NCBI RefSeq assembly: GCF_021698975.1
Contig: NZ_SSXA01000004.1
Coordinates: forward strand, 1-64,000
DNA length: 64,000 bases
Reading direction: 5' to 3'
DNA from: Blastococcus sp. KM273128
Lineage (GTDB): Bacteria > Actinomycetota > Actinomycetes > Mycobacteriales > Geodermatophilaceae
Part shown: positions 1 through 9,922 of the stretch, one piece after another
Layout: each line of letters starts with the position of its first letter
How positions within the stretch are numbered: position 1 is the first letter of the stretch
Notes under the pieces: model-generated
The model's database searches: none
What the model was told of the DNA's origin: nothing
Seen by the model: the letters and a program-made list of their open reading frames with translations, nothing else
Made by a program: the position numbers and the translations under genes

Positions 1-38
1 CTGGGACACGGAGGGGGCTCCAGGGGTGCGGGGGGAGG

Positions 39-1043
39 TCAGCGCGGGCGCGCTGCGGTCGAGGCGCGGGGGACCAGCGAGGTGGCCAGCTCCATGCGCT
101 GGCTGTCCAGCTGGCCGCCGGTGATCAGCTCGTGGAGCATCCGGCCGGCCATCCGGCCCATGTCGGCCAGCGGCTGGCGCACGGTGGTCAGCGGCGGCGA
201 GGACCAGCGGGCCATGGGCAGGTCGTCGAAGCCGACCACGGAGAGGTCCGCCGGCACCGAGAGACCGGCCTGGCGGGCCGCCTCCAGGACGCCGAACGCC
301 TGCTCGTCGCTGCCGGCGAAGACCGCCGTCGGCGGGTCGGGCAGCTCCAGCAGCAGGCGGGCCTGGTCGTAGCCGCCCTCGTGGTGGAAGTTGCCGTGCC
401 GGACCAGCTCGGGGTCGACGCCGATGCCGGCGCGCTCGAGGGCGGCGCGGTAGCCGTCGATGCGGGCCCGGCTGCACAGGAAGTCCTGCGGCCCGCCGAT
501 CACCGCGATGCGCCGGTGGCCGAGCTCGACCAGGTGCTCGGTGGCGGCGAGCCCGCCGGCCCAGTTGGTCGCGCCGACGCTGGGCACGTCCTGCCCGGGC
601 ATGTCGACGGGGTCGATGACGACGACGGGGAGGTGCGAGCTGCCCAGGCGCCGCTGGTCGGCGGCGGTGATCCGCGAGGTGACGACGAGCGCGCCCTGCC
701 GGCCACCGTTGATCAGCTGCTGCACCCAGTCGGCGCCGGGGTCGCGGGCGAGGGTGCCCACGACCACGTCCAGCCCGCTCTCGGTGATCCCGCGCAGGAT
801 CTCCACCGCCCAGGGGCTGTCCAGCGCGGTGAAGACGACGTCGACCAGCGGCCGCGCGGCAGCGGCGGCACGGCGGGTGACGGGCACGTAGTTGTGCTCC
901 TCGAGCAGGGCGAGGACGTGCGCGCGGGTGGTGGGTGAGACGTCCTGGCGGCCGTTGACGACCTTGGAGACGGTGGGGAGGGAGACGCCGGCCGCGGCCG
1001 CGATGCTGGCCAGCGTCGGCCTGCCCAGCTGGGGTGTCGCCAC
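39..1043 (-). CDS. LacI-family transcriptional repressor
   Basis: Cytoplasmic one-component sugar-responsive repressor of 334 aa. The N-terminal LacI helix-turn-helix (about residues 9-32) carries the TVSKVVNGR recognition segment, and a periplasmic-binding-protein-like effector domain follows (VVGFDDLPMARWSSPPLTTV near the end). I chose GTG at 1043 because GGAGGA lies just upstream and the HTH begins within ten residues. An in-frame ATG at 1124 would add an unlikely Arg-rich tail. The gene is divergent from the sugar importer at 1348. The shared intergenic region has two CGAAAnTTTCG palindromes that are its probable operators. Effector not determined; the operator type suggests a xylo- or other oligosaccharide. 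Confidence 0.9.
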   Translation of the reverse strand: MATPQLGRPTLASIAAAAGVSLPTVSKVVNGRQDVSPTTRAHVLALLEEHNYVPVTRRAAAAARPLVDVVFTALDSPWAVEILRGITESGLDVVVGTLARDPGADWVQQLINGGRQGALVVTSRITAADQRRLGSSHLPVVVIDPVDMPGQDVPSVGATNWAGGLAATEHLVELGHRRIAVIGGPQDFLCSRARIDGYRAALERAGIGVDPELVRHGNFHHEGGYDQARLLLELPDPPTAVFAGSDEQAFGVLEAARQAGLSVPADLSVVGFDDLPMARWSSPPLTTVRQPLADMGRMAGRMLHELITGGQLDSQRMELATSLVPRASTAARPR

Positions 1044-1146
1044 TGCCGTCCTCCTCCAGGTGCGCGCCTGCACGTGATCCCACCGGACCACCGCCGGCGC
1101 GGCCCGTCCAGTGGTGCACGTCACCGAACGGGAGCGGCGATGCTAT

Positions 1147-1157
1147 CGAAAGTTTCG
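1147..1157. promoter_or_regulatory. Upstream LacI-family operator CGAAAGTTTCG
   Basis: Perfect 11-bp inverted repeat with one central base. It lies about 100 bp upstream of the lacI-type start and 156 bp (centre to centre) from an almost identical palindrome at 1303-1313. The placement suits autoregulation of the repressor gene and DNA looping to the downstream operator. Confidence 0.75.
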
Positions 1158-1261
1158 GAGCACCGGTAGCCCGGACGGTCGATCCGGGACGCTAGCCGGG
1201 CCACCCGGAACGCGCCAGACATCACTCGACATGGTCAGATCACGCGGCGTTTACGACGCCG

Positions 1262-1290
1262 TTGACACCGATGGTGACCCGGCTTACATT
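1262..1290 (+). promoter_or_regulatory. Sigma-70-type promoter of the sugar importer operon
   Basis: TTGACA (1262-1267), a 17-nt spacer and TACATT (1285-1290) make the best housekeeping promoter I see in the window. The predicted start near 1297 lies just upstream of the operator at 1303-1313, so bound repressor would block elongation or promoter clearance. Confidence 0.8.
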
Positions 1291-1302
1291 CTCGCAACTG
1301 CT

Positions 1303-1313
1303 CGAAACTTTCG
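1303..1313. promoter_or_regulatory. Promoter-proximal LacI-family operator CGAAACTTTCG
   Basis: Perfect 11-bp palindrome in the +6 to +16 region of the predicted importer transcript. From memory, the same CGAAAnTTTCG box occurs upstream of streptomycete xylanase and xylooligosaccharide-uptake genes, which hints at the substrate class. Confidence 0.8.
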
Positions 1314-1347
1314 GTGTTCAACGACGAAACAGGAAGGTGGCGGTGGG

Positions 1348-2661
1348 ATGTCCCTCCGGCGTCTGACCCGCGTGACCACTCAGGCGGGCGCACTGGTCCT
1401 GGCAGGCGCGCTGGTCGCGGCCTGCGGCTCTTCCGGCCCCGCGGGCGGGGGTGGGGGAGAGGGCGGCACCGGTCAGGTGTGGGCTCTCGAGGACGCCGCC
1501 CTCAACCCGATCGAGGAGGCCTCGATCGAGCGCTTCAACGAGGGCTCCGACTCCGGCGAGCTGGAGCTGGCGACCTTCGGCAACGACCCCTACAAGCAGC
1601 GGCTGCGCGTCGCGCTCGGCTCGCCGAACGCGCCCGACCTGTTCTTCAACTGGGGCGGCGGCAACCTCAAGGAGTACGTGGACGCCGGCCAGGTCGAGGA
1701 CCTCACCGGTCTGCTCGACGAGAACCCGGAGCTCCGCGACGCCTTCCTGCCCAGCGTGCTCGCCGGCGCGGAGCTGGACGGCGCGAACTACGGCCTGCCG
1801 ATGCGCGGCATGCAGCCGGTGGTGCTCTTCTACAACCAGTCCGTGCTCGAGTCCGCCGGTGTCGAGGTGCCGCAGACCTGGGACGAGCTGCTCGCCGCCG
1901 TCGACGCCCTCAGCGCGGCCGGTGTCACGCCGATCGCGCTGGCCGGCACCCAGGCGTGGACCGAGCTGATGTGGATCGAGTACATCCTCGACCGCGTCGG
2001 TGGCCCCGAGGTCTTCCAGGCCATCCGGGACGGCGAGGAGGGCGCGTGGGAGGACCCGGCGGTCCTCGAGTCGCTGGAGATGCTCCGCGAGCTCATCGAC
2101 CGCGGCGCCTTCGGGAACGACTTCGCCTCCGTCGGCTACGACGTCGGCGGCGCGTCGACGATCCTGGCGCAGGGTGACGCGGGCTTCCACCTCATGGGCT
2201 CGTGGGAGTACACCAACCAGCTCAACGACAGCCCCGAGTTCGTCGAGGCCGGCGACCTGGGCTGGACCACCTTCCCGGCGATCGAGGGCGGCGCGGGCGA
2301 CCCGTCGAACCTGGTCGGCAACGTGTCGAACTTCTACTCGCTGACCAGCTCCTCGGAGAACAAGGAGGCGGCGCGGGAGTACCTGTCGACCGCGCTCACC
2401 AGTGAGGAGTACATCTCCGACCTCATCGAGGCCGGTGACGTGCCGCCGGTGCAGGGCATCCGCGACCAGCTCGCGGAGACCGAGAACGGCGACTACGCGA
2501 CGTTCATCTACGACGCGACGGCCGACGCGGACAACTTCCAGCTGTCCTGGGACCAGGACCTGCCGGCCGACGAGGCCACGGAGATGCTGACCCAGCTGGA
2601 GCAGTTCTTCCTCGGCACCCAGACGCCGCAGGGTTTCGTCGACGCGATGTCCGGCGTCTGA
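1348..2661 (+). CDS. Sugar ABC transporter substrate-binding lipoprotein
   Basis: Family 1 extracellular solute-binding protein of 437 aa that captures a sugar or oligosaccharide outside the membrane. It has an Arg-rich n-region, a hydrophobic core and a lipobox LVAAC with Cys26 as the predicted lipidated residue, then a Gly-rich linker. ATG 1348 is used because the signal peptide starts directly there; the frame stays open to 1111 but that stretch holds the promoter and operator. First gene of a four-gene importer operon (lipoprotein, two permeases, ATPase) under the adjacent LacI-type regulator. Exact ligand unknown. Confidence 0.93.
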   Translation: MSLRRLTRVTTQAGALVLAGALVAACGSSGPAGGGGGEGGTGQVWALEDAALNPIEEASIERFNEGSDSGELELATFGNDPYKQRLRVALGSPNAPDLFFNWGGGNLKEYVDAGQVEDLTGLLDENPELRDAFLPSVLAGAELDGANYGLPMRGMQPVVLFYNQSVLESAGVEVPQTWDELLAAVDALSAAGVTPIALAGTQAWTELMWIEYILDRVGGPEVFQAIRDGEEGAWEDPAVLESLEMLRELIDRGAFGNDFASVGYDVGGASTILAQGDAGFHLMGSWEYTNQLNDSPEFVEAGDLGWTTFPAIEGGAGDPSNLVGNVSNFYSLTSSSENKEAAREYLSTALTSEEYISDLIEAGDVPPVQGIRDQLAETENGDYATFIYDATADADNFQLSWDQDLPADEATEMLTQLEQFFLGTQTPQGFVDAMSGV

Positions 2662-2677
2662 CCGGTACCTGAACGGC

Positions 2678-3598
2678 ATGCAGGACACGGCACAGCGGAC
2701 CAGGACAGGGGCACCACGCATGGCGGTCACCCGGCAGGACCGGCCCTCGGGCTGGTACCTGGCACCAGCGGTCGCGTTCTTCGGGGCGTTCGCGGTGCTG
2801 CCCATGGTCCTGGTCGTCTACCTCAGCTTCACCTCCTGGAACGGCTTCGGGTTCCCCGCGCTGTCCGGCGCGGAGAACTGGACCCGGCTGATCGAGGACG
2901 GGCGGGCCTGGGACTCGCTGTGGCTGACCCTGCTGTTCATGGTGCTGACCTGGGTCGTCCAGACCCCGATCGCGATGCTGATCGGGGTCTGGGCGGCCGG
3001 GCACCAGCGCAACCGCGCGGTGCTCAGCTCCTTCTTCTTCCTGCCGCTGCTGCTCTCCACGGCGGCGATCGCGCTGCTGTGGGCCGCGGTGCTCGACCCC
3101 AACTTCGGCGCCACCCAGGCGCTGCCGTTCCTGGACGGCGTCAACTTCCTGGGCAACACCGAGCTGGTCGTCTACACCGTGGTCTGGGTGATCAGCTGGC
3201 AGTACATCCCGTTCCACACGCTGCTGTACCAAGCCGCCGCCCGGCAGGTGCCGCAGAGCCTCTACGAGGCGGCCACCCTCGACGGTGCCGGCCGCTACCG
3301 GCAGTTCTTCACCATCACGCTGCCGCTGCTGAAGTACACCGTGATCACCTCGACGGTGCTGATGCTCGTCGGCTCGGTGACCACCTTCGACACCATCCTC
3401 ATCCTCACCGGGGGCGGGCCGGGCACGGCGACCCGCATCCTGCCGCTGCACATGTACATCACCGGCTTCAGCGGGTTCGAGTTCGGCTACGCCAGCGCCA
3501 TCGCGGTCCTGCTGCTGCTGCTGGGGGCGGGGCTCTCCCTCGCCGTGACCAGCGCCACCGGCTTCCGCAAGATGCAGAGCCAGCAGGAGGGCATGTGA
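2678..3598 (+). CDS. Sugar ABC transporter permease (MalF/UgpA-like)
   Basis: Integral membrane subunit of a CUT1-type sugar importer, 306 aa. About six hydrophobic segments are visible. The EAA coupling motif is EAATLDGAGRYRQFF (around residues 197-211), which docks on the ATPase. ATG 2678 gives a 30-residue cytoplasmic lead; ATG 2720 is an alternative with an equally weak ribosome site. It sits 16 nt after the binding-protein gene, and its stop overlaps the next GTG start by 4 nt, so the two permeases should be translationally coupled. Confidence 0.93.
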   Translation: MQDTAQRTRTGAPRMAVTRQDRPSGWYLAPAVAFFGAFAVLPMVLVVYLSFTSWNGFGFPALSGAENWTRLIEDGRAWDSLWLTLLFMVLTWVVQTPIAMLIGVWAAGHQRNRAVLSSFFFLPLLLSTAAIALLWAAVLDPNFGATQALPFLDGVNFLGNTELVVYTVVWVISWQYIPFHTLLYQAAARQVPQSLYEAATLDGAGRYRQFFTITLPLLKYTVITSTVLMLVGSVTTFDTILILTGGGPGTATRILPLHMYITGFSGFEFGYASAIAVLLLLLGAGLSLAVTSATGFRKMQSQQEGM

Positions 3599-4557
3599 GC
3601 GACCGCGCGCCGCTGGGCGGGGACGACAGCACGAGGGGCGCGGTGGGCGTGCGGACGGCGGAGGCGCCGACCTCGCCGATCGCCCCGGTGCCCGAGGTGC
3701 CCGAGCGCCAGCGGCGCCGGGTGTGGAACCGGCGGCGTGCCCACGGCCGCCCCAACGTCCTGGCCGGGGTGCTGGCCACCGTCTGGCTGGCGCTGGTCGC
3801 CGTCCCGCTGTACTTCCTGGTCGCGGCGAGCTTCCGCACCCGCTCGGAGTACCTGTCGGACAACCCGCTGGCCCCGCCGCCGAATCCGACGCTCGAGAAC
3901 TACGAGACCGTCCTCACCGGCGACTTCCCGACGTACCTGCTCAACACCGTGCTCGTGACGGTGGCCACCGTCGCGATCGTCGTGGGCCTCACGCTCCCGG
4001 CCGGTTACGCCGTCGCCCGCAACGCCGGCCGCGCGGTGCAGCGCGGCTTCTCCCTCATGCTCGTCGGCCTGGCCATCCCCGCCCAGGCGGCGATCATCCC
4101 CGTCTACCTGATGATCACCCAGCTCCACCTGTACGACACCCTGCTCGCGGTCATCCTGCCGACGGCGGCCTTCGCGATGCCGGTGGCGCTGCTGGTGATG
4201 ACCAACAGCCTGCGCGACATCCCCCGCGAGCTGTACGAGGCGCAGACCCTCGACGGCGCCGGCCCGTTCCAGGCCCTGCGCCACCTCGTGCTCCCGCTGG
4301 CCAAGCCGGCGATCACCACGGTGGCGGTCTTCACCTCGCTCACCGCGTGGAACGGCTTCCTCTTCCCCCTCGTGCTCACCCAGTCCGTGAGCACCCGCGT
4401 GCTCACCCTGGGCCTGTGGGACTACCAGGGGCAGTTCGGCACCAACGTCCCGGCGCTGCTGGCGGCGGTCACGCTGTCGGTCGTCCCGATCTTCATCCTG
4501 TACCTCGTCGGCCGCCGGTACCTGCTGAGCGGCCTGACGGCCGGCGCCGGCAAGTAG
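3595..4557 (+). CDS. Sugar ABC transporter permease (MalG/UgpE-like)
   Basis: Second membrane subunit of the importer, 320 aa. The first hydrophobic segment is near residues 58-78, after a long polar N-terminus. The EAA motif EAQTLDGAGPFQAL is followed by LPLAKPAITT, as in the CUT1 family. GTG 3595 lies inside the previous gene's last codons (GTGA overlap) with AGGAGG 5 nt upstream. Co-transcribed with the upstream permease and, 27 nt later, with the damaged ATPase gene. Confidence 0.93.
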   Translation: MSDRAPLGGDDSTRGAVGVRTAEAPTSPIAPVPEVPERQRRRVWNRRRAHGRPNVLAGVLATVWLALVAVPLYFLVAASFRTRSEYLSDNPLAPPPNPTLENYETVLTGDFPTYLLNTVLVTVATVAIVVGLTLPAGYAVARNAGRAVQRGFSLMLVGLAIPAQAAIIPVYLMITQLHLYDTLLAVILPTAAFAMPVALLVMTNSLRDIPRELYEAQTLDGAGPFQALRHLVLPLAKPAITTVAVFTSLTAWNGFLFPLVLTQSVSTRVLTLGLWDYQGQFGTNVPALLAAVTLSVVPIFILYLVGRRYLLSGLTAGAGK

Positions 4558-4584
4558 CCCGGCCGCGCACCCGAGAGGAAACCC

Positions 4585-5560
<976 letters not shown>

Positions 5561-5567
5561 GACCCCC

Positions 5568-5597
5568 GTCCGGCGGCCTGGACGCGGGCCGCCGGAC
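5568..5597 (+). terminator. Hairpin after the sugar importer operon
   Basis: Perfect 11-bp stem (GTCCGGCGGCC / GGCCGCCGGAC) with an 8-nt loop, beginning 7 nt after the ATPase stop. There is no T-tract, as is usual for actinobacterial terminators. Confidence 0.75.
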
Positions 5598-5662
5598 CGG
5601 GCACCGCGGCGCGTGCGGAGAGGTGCAGCGCGCGCGGGGGGAGCGTCCGGCGGTGCGCTCCC

Positions 5663-5668
5663 TAGACT
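5663..5668 (+). promoter_or_regulatory. -10 element (TAGACT) before aroH
   Basis: TAGACT lies 45 nt upstream of the aroH ATG, after the terminator at 5568-5597. No clear -35 is visible. It would start an aroH-cmk-der transcript. Confidence 0.45.
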
Positions 5669-5713
5669 CGTGTGGTCCCCGGGCGAACGGGGCCGCGCGA
5701 ACGAGGAGTGTGC

Positions 5714-6076
5714 ATGGCCGTCCGAGCCATCCGGGGTGCGACCCAGGTCGACGCCGACGACCGGCAGCAGGTGCTCGAGGCGACCCGCGAGCTGGTGAGC
5801 GCGGTGCTGGAGCGCAACGGGCTAGAGCACGACGACGTCATCAGCATCCTGTTCACCGCCACCCCCGACCTGGTGTCCGAGTTCCCGGCCCTGGCCGCGC
5901 GCGAGCTGGGCATGGGCGGGGTGCCGCTGATGTGCGCCTCCGAGATCGGCGTGCCGCACGCGCTGCCGCGGGTGCTGCGCCTGATGGCCCACGTCGAGAC
6001 GCCGCGGTCGCGCGCGGAGATCCAGCACGTCTACCTGCGCGGCGCCGTGGCGCTGCGGCGCGACATCGCGCAGTGA
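5714..6076 (+). CDS. aroH: Chorismate mutase, AroH type
   Basis: Catalyses chorismate to prephenate for Phe/Tyr synthesis, in the cytosol. 120 aa, the usual length of the monofunctional trimeric AroH class. Conserved blocks include [11 protein letters not shown] at the N-terminus (Arg7, substrate-binding in the B. subtilis enzyme), [13 protein letters not shown] and the MCASEIGVP segment with its conserved Glu. ATG 5714 is chosen because GAGGAG lies 5 nt upstream and the family starts here; an in-frame ATG at 5672 has no support. It precedes cmk by 28 nt, so it is probably the first gene of an aroH-cmk-der unit. Confidence 0.95.
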   Translation: MAVRAIRGATQVDADDRQQVLEATRELVSAVLERNGLEHDDVISILFTATPDLVSEFPALAARELGMGGVPLMCASEIGVPHALPRVLRLMAHVETPRSRAEIQHVYLRGAVALRRDIAQ

Positions 6077-6104
6077 TCCGAGAACGACGAACGAGCAGGA
6101 GCAC

Positions 6105-6809
6105 ATGAGCACCCCCCAGAGCCCCTTCCGCGGGTCGGTGACCCTCGACGGCCCGTCGGGGACCGGAAAGTCCAGCGTCGCCCGCGGCGTCGCCGCCCGG
6201 CTGGGCGCGGCGTACCTCGACACCGGGGCGATGTACCGCGCGGCCACCGTCGCCGTCCTCGACGCCGGTGTGGACCCCGCGGACGCCGAGGCCGTGGCCC
6301 GCACCGTCGCCGAGGCGGGCATCGTCGTGGGCACCGAGGCCGGCACCGAGCGGGTCGAGGTCGGCGGCGCCGACGTCGCCGCCCGCATCCGCGGCGCCGA
6401 GGTGACCCGCGCGGTCTCCGCGGTCTCGGCCGTCCCCGCGGTCCGCCGGCAGCTGGTCGCCCAGCAGCGCGCCCTGGTCGCCGGTGCCGAGGCGGTCGTG
6501 GTCGAGGGCCGCGACATCGGCACGGTGGTGCTGCCCGACGCGACGCTGAAGGTCTACCTGACCGCGGCCCCCGAGGTGCGGGCGCAGCGCCGCGCCGGCC
6601 AGCTCGGCGTCACCGACGCCGCGGAGATCGCCGCGCTCGCCGCCGACCTGCGCCGCCGCGACGAGTACGACAGCAGCCGGGCCGACAGCCCGCTGCGCCC
6701 GGCGGAGGACGCCGTCGTCGTCGACAGCAGCGACCTCTCCCAGGCGCAGGTGGTCGACCGCATCGTGCTCCTGGCGGAAACGGCCGTGCCCGCAGGGGAG
6801 CGCCGGTGA
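6105..6809 (+). CDS. cmk: Cytidylate kinase
   Basis: Phosphorylates CMP/dCMP with ATP in pyrimidine salvage and nucleotide balance. 234 aa. P-loop GPSGTGKSS is near residues 14-22, followed by [10 protein letters not shown] and [13 protein letters not shown], the CMP-binding segments of the bacterial Cmk family. Its stop overlaps the der GTG start by 4 nt. The cmk-der order is the same as in mycobacteria (Rv1712-Rv1713) and many other bacteria. Confidence 0.96.
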   Translation: MSTPQSPFRGSVTLDGPSGTGKSSVARGVAARLGAAYLDTGAMYRAATVAVLDAGVDPADAEAVARTVAEAGIVVGTEAGTERVEVGGADVAARIRGAEVTRAVSAVSAVPAVRRQLVAQQRALVAGAEAVVVEGRDIGTVVLPDATLKVYLTAAPEVRAQRRAGQLGVTDAAEIAALAADLRRRDEYDSSRADSPLRPAEDAVVVDSSDLSQAQVVDRIVLLAETAVPAGERR

Positions 6810-8152
6810 CCGAGCCCGAGGGCGGGCCGCTGCCCGTCGTGGCCATCGTCGGCCGGCCCAACGTGGGCAAGTCGACCCTGGTGAACCGCTTCCTCGGCCG
6901 CCGTGCGGCCGTCGTGCAGGACACCCCGGGCGTGACCCGCGACCGCATCTCCTACGAGGCGCTGTGGAACGGCAAGCGCTTCACCGTGGTCGACACCGGC
7001 GGCTGGGACCCCAAGGCCGCGGGCCTGGGCGCCTCCATCACCCGGCAGGCCGAGCACGCGATGAGGACCGCCGACGTCATCGTCTTCGTCGTCGACAGCC
7101 AGGTGGGCGCCACCGAGACCGACCTGGCCGCGGCGCGGGTGCTCCGGCGCAGCGACCGGCCGGTGATCCTGGTCGCCAACAAGGTCGACGACGAGCGCAG
7201 CGAGGCCAACGCCGCCGAGCTGTGGTCGCTCGGTGTCGGCGAGCCGCACCCGGTCAGCGCGCTGCACGGCCGGGCCAGCGGCGACCTGCTCGACCTCGTC
7301 CTCGACGCGATGCCCGAGGCGCCGCGCGAGCAGGAGGGCGAGGGCGGCCCCCGCCGGGTGGCCCTGGTCGGCCGGCCCAACGTGGGCAAGTCCAGCCTGA
7401 TCAACCGGCTGGCCAAGGAGGAGCGGTCGGTCGTCGACTCGGTCGCGGGCACCACCGTCGACCCGGTCGACTCGATCGTCACCCTGGGCGGCGAGGAGTG
7501 GCGGTTCGTCGACACCGCGGGGCTCCGCCGGAAGGTCAACACCGCCAGCGGCATGGAGTACTACGCCAGCCTGCGCACCGAGGCCGCGATCCAGGCCGCC
7601 GAGGTCTGCGTGGTGCTGCTGGCCGCCGACGAGGTGATCAGCGAGCAGGACCAGCGGGTCATCACCCAGGTCATCGAGGCCGGCCGCGCGCTCGTCCTGG
7701 CCTTCAACAAGTGGGACACCCTCGACGAGGACCGGCACGCCCAGCTCGAGCGGGAGATCGACCGCGACCTCGCGCACGTGAAGTGGGCGACGCGGGTGAA
7801 CATCTCCGCGTCCACCGGCCGTGGCGTGGGCAAGCTCCCCGACCACCTCCGGGCCGCGATCGCCGCGTGGGAGACCCGCGTGCCGACCGCCGAGCTCAAC
7901 ACGTTCGTGCGGGGGCTGGTGCAGGAGACGCCACCGCCGGCCCGCGGTGGGCGCGCGCCGAAGATCAAGTACGTCACGCAGGCCGACGTCCGCCCGCCGC
8001 GGTTCGTCGTCTTCTCCACCGGCTTCCTGGAGGCGGGCTACCGCCGGTTCCTGCAGCGCAAGCTGCGCGAGCGGTGGGGCTTCCAGGGGACCCCGATCGA
8101 GATCTCGGTGAAGGTCCGCGAGGGGCGGGAGAAGGACGGCAAGCGCGGCTGA
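6806..8152 (+). CDS. der: Ribosome-assembly GTPase Der (EngA)
   Basis: Double GTPase needed for 50S ribosomal subunit maturation. 448 aa with two GTPase domains, each starting with GRPNVGKS (about residues 15-23 and 189-196), DTGGW and DTAGL switch II motifs, NKVD and NKWD G4 motifs, and a C-terminal KH-like domain (KIKYVTQ onwards) that contacts rRNA. The GTG start is coupled to the cmk stop (GTGA). End of the aroH-cmk-der unit; tRNA-Pro follows about 90 nt downstream. Confidence 0.97.
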   Translation: MTEPEGGPLPVVAIVGRPNVGKSTLVNRFLGRRAAVVQDTPGVTRDRISYEALWNGKRFTVVDTGGWDPKAAGLGASITRQAEHAMRTADVIVFVVDSQVGATETDLAAARVLRRSDRPVILVANKVDDERSEANAAELWSLGVGEPHPVSALHGRASGDLLDLVLDAMPEAPREQEGEGGPRRVALVGRPNVGKSSLINRLAKEERSVVDSVAGTTVDPVDSIVTLGGEEWRFVDTAGLRRKVNTASGMEYYASLRTEAAIQAAEVCVVLLAADEVISEQDQRVITQVIEAGRALVLAFNKWDTLDEDRHAQLEREIDRDLAHVKWATRVNISASTGRGVGKLPDHLRAAIAAWETRVPTAELNTFVRGLVQETPPPARGGRAPKIKYVTQADVRPPRFVVFSTGFLEAGYRRFLQRKLRERWGFQGTPIEISVKVREGREKDGKRG

Positions 8153-8239
8153 CCACCGTCGAGGCCGGGGAGGGCCGTGCGGTAGCCTTCTCGGGCGGTC
8201 GTTCGCGGCCCGGGGAGCCCCCGGGTGTCGTCCGGCCCG

Positions 8240-8313
8240 CGGGCTGTAGCGCAGCTTGGTAGCGCACCTGACTGGGGGTCAGGGGGTCGCAGGTTCAAAT
8301 CCTGTCAGCCCGA
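8240..8313 (+). tRNA. tRNA-Pro (anticodon GGG)
   Basis: Complete cloverleaf: acceptor CGGGCTG/CAGCCCG with discriminator A, D-arm GCGC/GCGC, anticodon stem CCTGA/TCAGG with loop CTGGGGG (GGG at 34-36), and T-arm GCAGG-TTCAAAT-CCTGT. CCA is not encoded. A TAGCCT box at 8183-8188 could be the -10. The convergent MocR-type gene ends inside the tRNA's 3' part (8295-8313). Confidence 0.97.
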
Positions 8314-9800
8314 CAGAGCAGGCCAGGGGCCGTCCGGGAGCGATCCGGGACGGCCCTGTGCGTCTGCGCCGGGCGGTCGTGCCCACCGCCCCGCACGACG
8401 TCGGCGAGCACGCGGACGCCCCGGCGGATCTGCTGCTCGCGGACGTTGCCGAAGGCCAGCACGAGGGCCGGCGGGTGCTCGTCGGTGCCCGCGTCCCCGC
8501 ACCGGTAGCTGCTCAGCCCGTCGACCAGCACGCCCCTGGCCGCCGCGGCCGCCGCGACGGCGCGCTCGGACGCCCCCTCGGGCAGCCGCAGCACGGCGTG
8601 GCAGCCGGCCGCCAGCCCCGTGAGCCGGCCCACCCCGAAGGCGTGCTCCACCTCGGCCACCAGCACGTCGCGCCGGGCCCGGTAGACCTCGCGCACCCGG
8701 CGCAGGTGGCGGTCGAACCGGCCCGACTCCACCAGCAGCGCCAGCGCCTCCTGGTCCAGCCGCGGGGCGTCCCGGCAGCTGAGCCGCTTCTCCTCCGCGA
8801 TCGCCGCCACGAGGTGCGGTGGCGCCAGCACCCAGCCCAGCCGGATCGCGGGGGCGAGCGTCTTGCTGACCGACCCGAGCGCGACCACCCGGTTGGGGGC
8901 GAGGCCCTGCAGCGAGCCGACGGGCTGCCGGTCGTAGCGGAACTCGGCGTCGTAGTCGTCCTCCAGCACCACCCCGTCGACCTCCTCGGCCCAGGTCACG
9001 AGGTCGCGGCGGCGGGACGGGCCGAGCGCGACACCGGTGGGGCACTGGTGGGCCGGCGTCAGCAGCACCGCCCGGGCCCCGCTCGCGCGGAGGCGGTCGA
9101 CGTCGAGGCCGTCGTCGTCCACGGGGACCGGCACGGGCACCAGGCCGGCGCGGCGCGCGAGGGCCTCGTGCTCGCGCGGGCCCGGGTCCTCCAGCCCGAT
9201 GTGCCGGACGCCGCGCCGGGCCAGCACCGCGAGGGTGAAGGTCAGCCCCTGCCGGAACCCCGAGACGACGACGGCGTCCCCGGCCACCGCGCAGCCCGCC
9301 CGGACGCGGCGGTGGTAGGCGGTCACCACCTCCCTCAGGTGCCGCGAGCCGGCCGGGTCCTCGTCGCCCAGGTCCGCCGTCGGCACCGTCCGCGCGGCCT
9401 CCGCCACCGCCCGGCTCCACGCGGTCAACGGAACCGAGGCCAGGTCGGGCAAGCCGTAGCGGAAGTCGACCTCGACCGGCCGGGGGAGCGGACCGGCCTC
9501 GCTCCGCGCCGGCCGCGGTGACCCCGGGGCGGGGGTGGCGGCGACCCGCGTGCCCGAGCCGGCCGCCGACTCGAGGTAGCCCTCGGCCAGCAGCTGCTCG
9601 TAGGCCTCGACGACGGTGCCGCGCGAGACGCCGAGCCGCTCGGCCAGCCGCCGGGTCGAGGGCAAGCGCTCCCCGGCGCCGAGCCGGCGGCCGCGGATCG
9701 CCGCCCGCAGCTGGTCCTGGAGCTGGACGCCGAGCCCACCGGCGCCGCGGTCGAGCGTCACCAGGAGGTCCGGTCCGTCCCGGCCCCACGCCACCGCCAT
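8295..9800 (-). CDS. MocR/PdxR-family GntR regulator with aminotransferase-like domain
   Basis: Transcription factor made of an N-terminal GntR winged helix (GERLPSTRRLAERLGVSRGT, about residues 34-53) and a fold-type I aminotransferase-like domain that binds PLP. The expected Lys sits in SVSKTLAPAIRLGW. Members control vitamin B6 or amino-acid genes and usually bind next to their own promoter. ATG 9800 is chosen over 9905 because the family starts near here. The last about 30 codons extend beyond the normal end, cross the tRNA terminator and stop inside tRNA-Pro, suggesting loss of the original stop codon. Divergent from the metallo-hydrolase at 9923, a possible target. Confidence 0.9.
   Translation of the reverse strand: MAVAWGRDGPDLLVTLDRGAGGLGVQLQDQLRAAIRGRRLGAGERLPSTRRLAERLGVSRGTVVEAYEQLLAEGYLESAAGSGTRVAATPAPGSPRPARSEAGPLPRPVEVDFRYGLPDLASVPLTAWSRAVAEAARTVPTADLGDEDPAGSRHLREVVTAYHRRVRAGCAVAGDAVVVSGFRQGLTFTLAVLARRGVRHIGLEDPGPREHEALARRAGLVPVPVPVDDDGLDVDRLRASGARAVLLTPAHQCPTGVALGPSRRRDLVTWAEEVDGVVLEDDYDAEFRYDRQPVGSLQGLAPNRVVALGSVSKTLAPAIRLGWVLAPPHLVAAIAEEKRLSCRDAPRLDQEALALLVESGRFDRHLRRVREVYRARRDVLVAEVEHAFGVGRLTGLAAGCHAVLRLPEGASERAVAAAAAARGVLVDGLSSYRCGDAGTDEHPPALVLAFGNVREQQIRRGVRVLADVVRGGGHDRPAQTHRAVPDRSRTAPGLLCRADRI
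8327..8356 (+). terminator. Hairpin downstream of tRNA-Pro
   Basis: 9-bp stem GGGCCGTCC / GGACGGCCC with a 12-nt loop starts 13 nt after the tRNA. It probably terminates the tRNA transcript. It lies inside the 3' end of the convergent MocR coding frame. Confidence 0.65.
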
Positions 9801-9922
9801 GCGGCGAGTACACCAACTGGACCGCTCCAGCGGCGGGCGAGTGGACCTCCCGCCCGGACCGCGTTCCGCGCACGATCGGAGCCGATCCCCACGGGGGCGG
9901 ACCACGGGCGGGAGGAACCACC

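Noticed and set aside
1318-2805. Long antisense frame opposite the sugar-binding protein and first permease
   Set aside because: Typical third-position-driven shadow in GC-rich DNA; the protein is Arg/Val/Gly-rich without any motif, while the plus strand encodes clear ABC transporter proteins.
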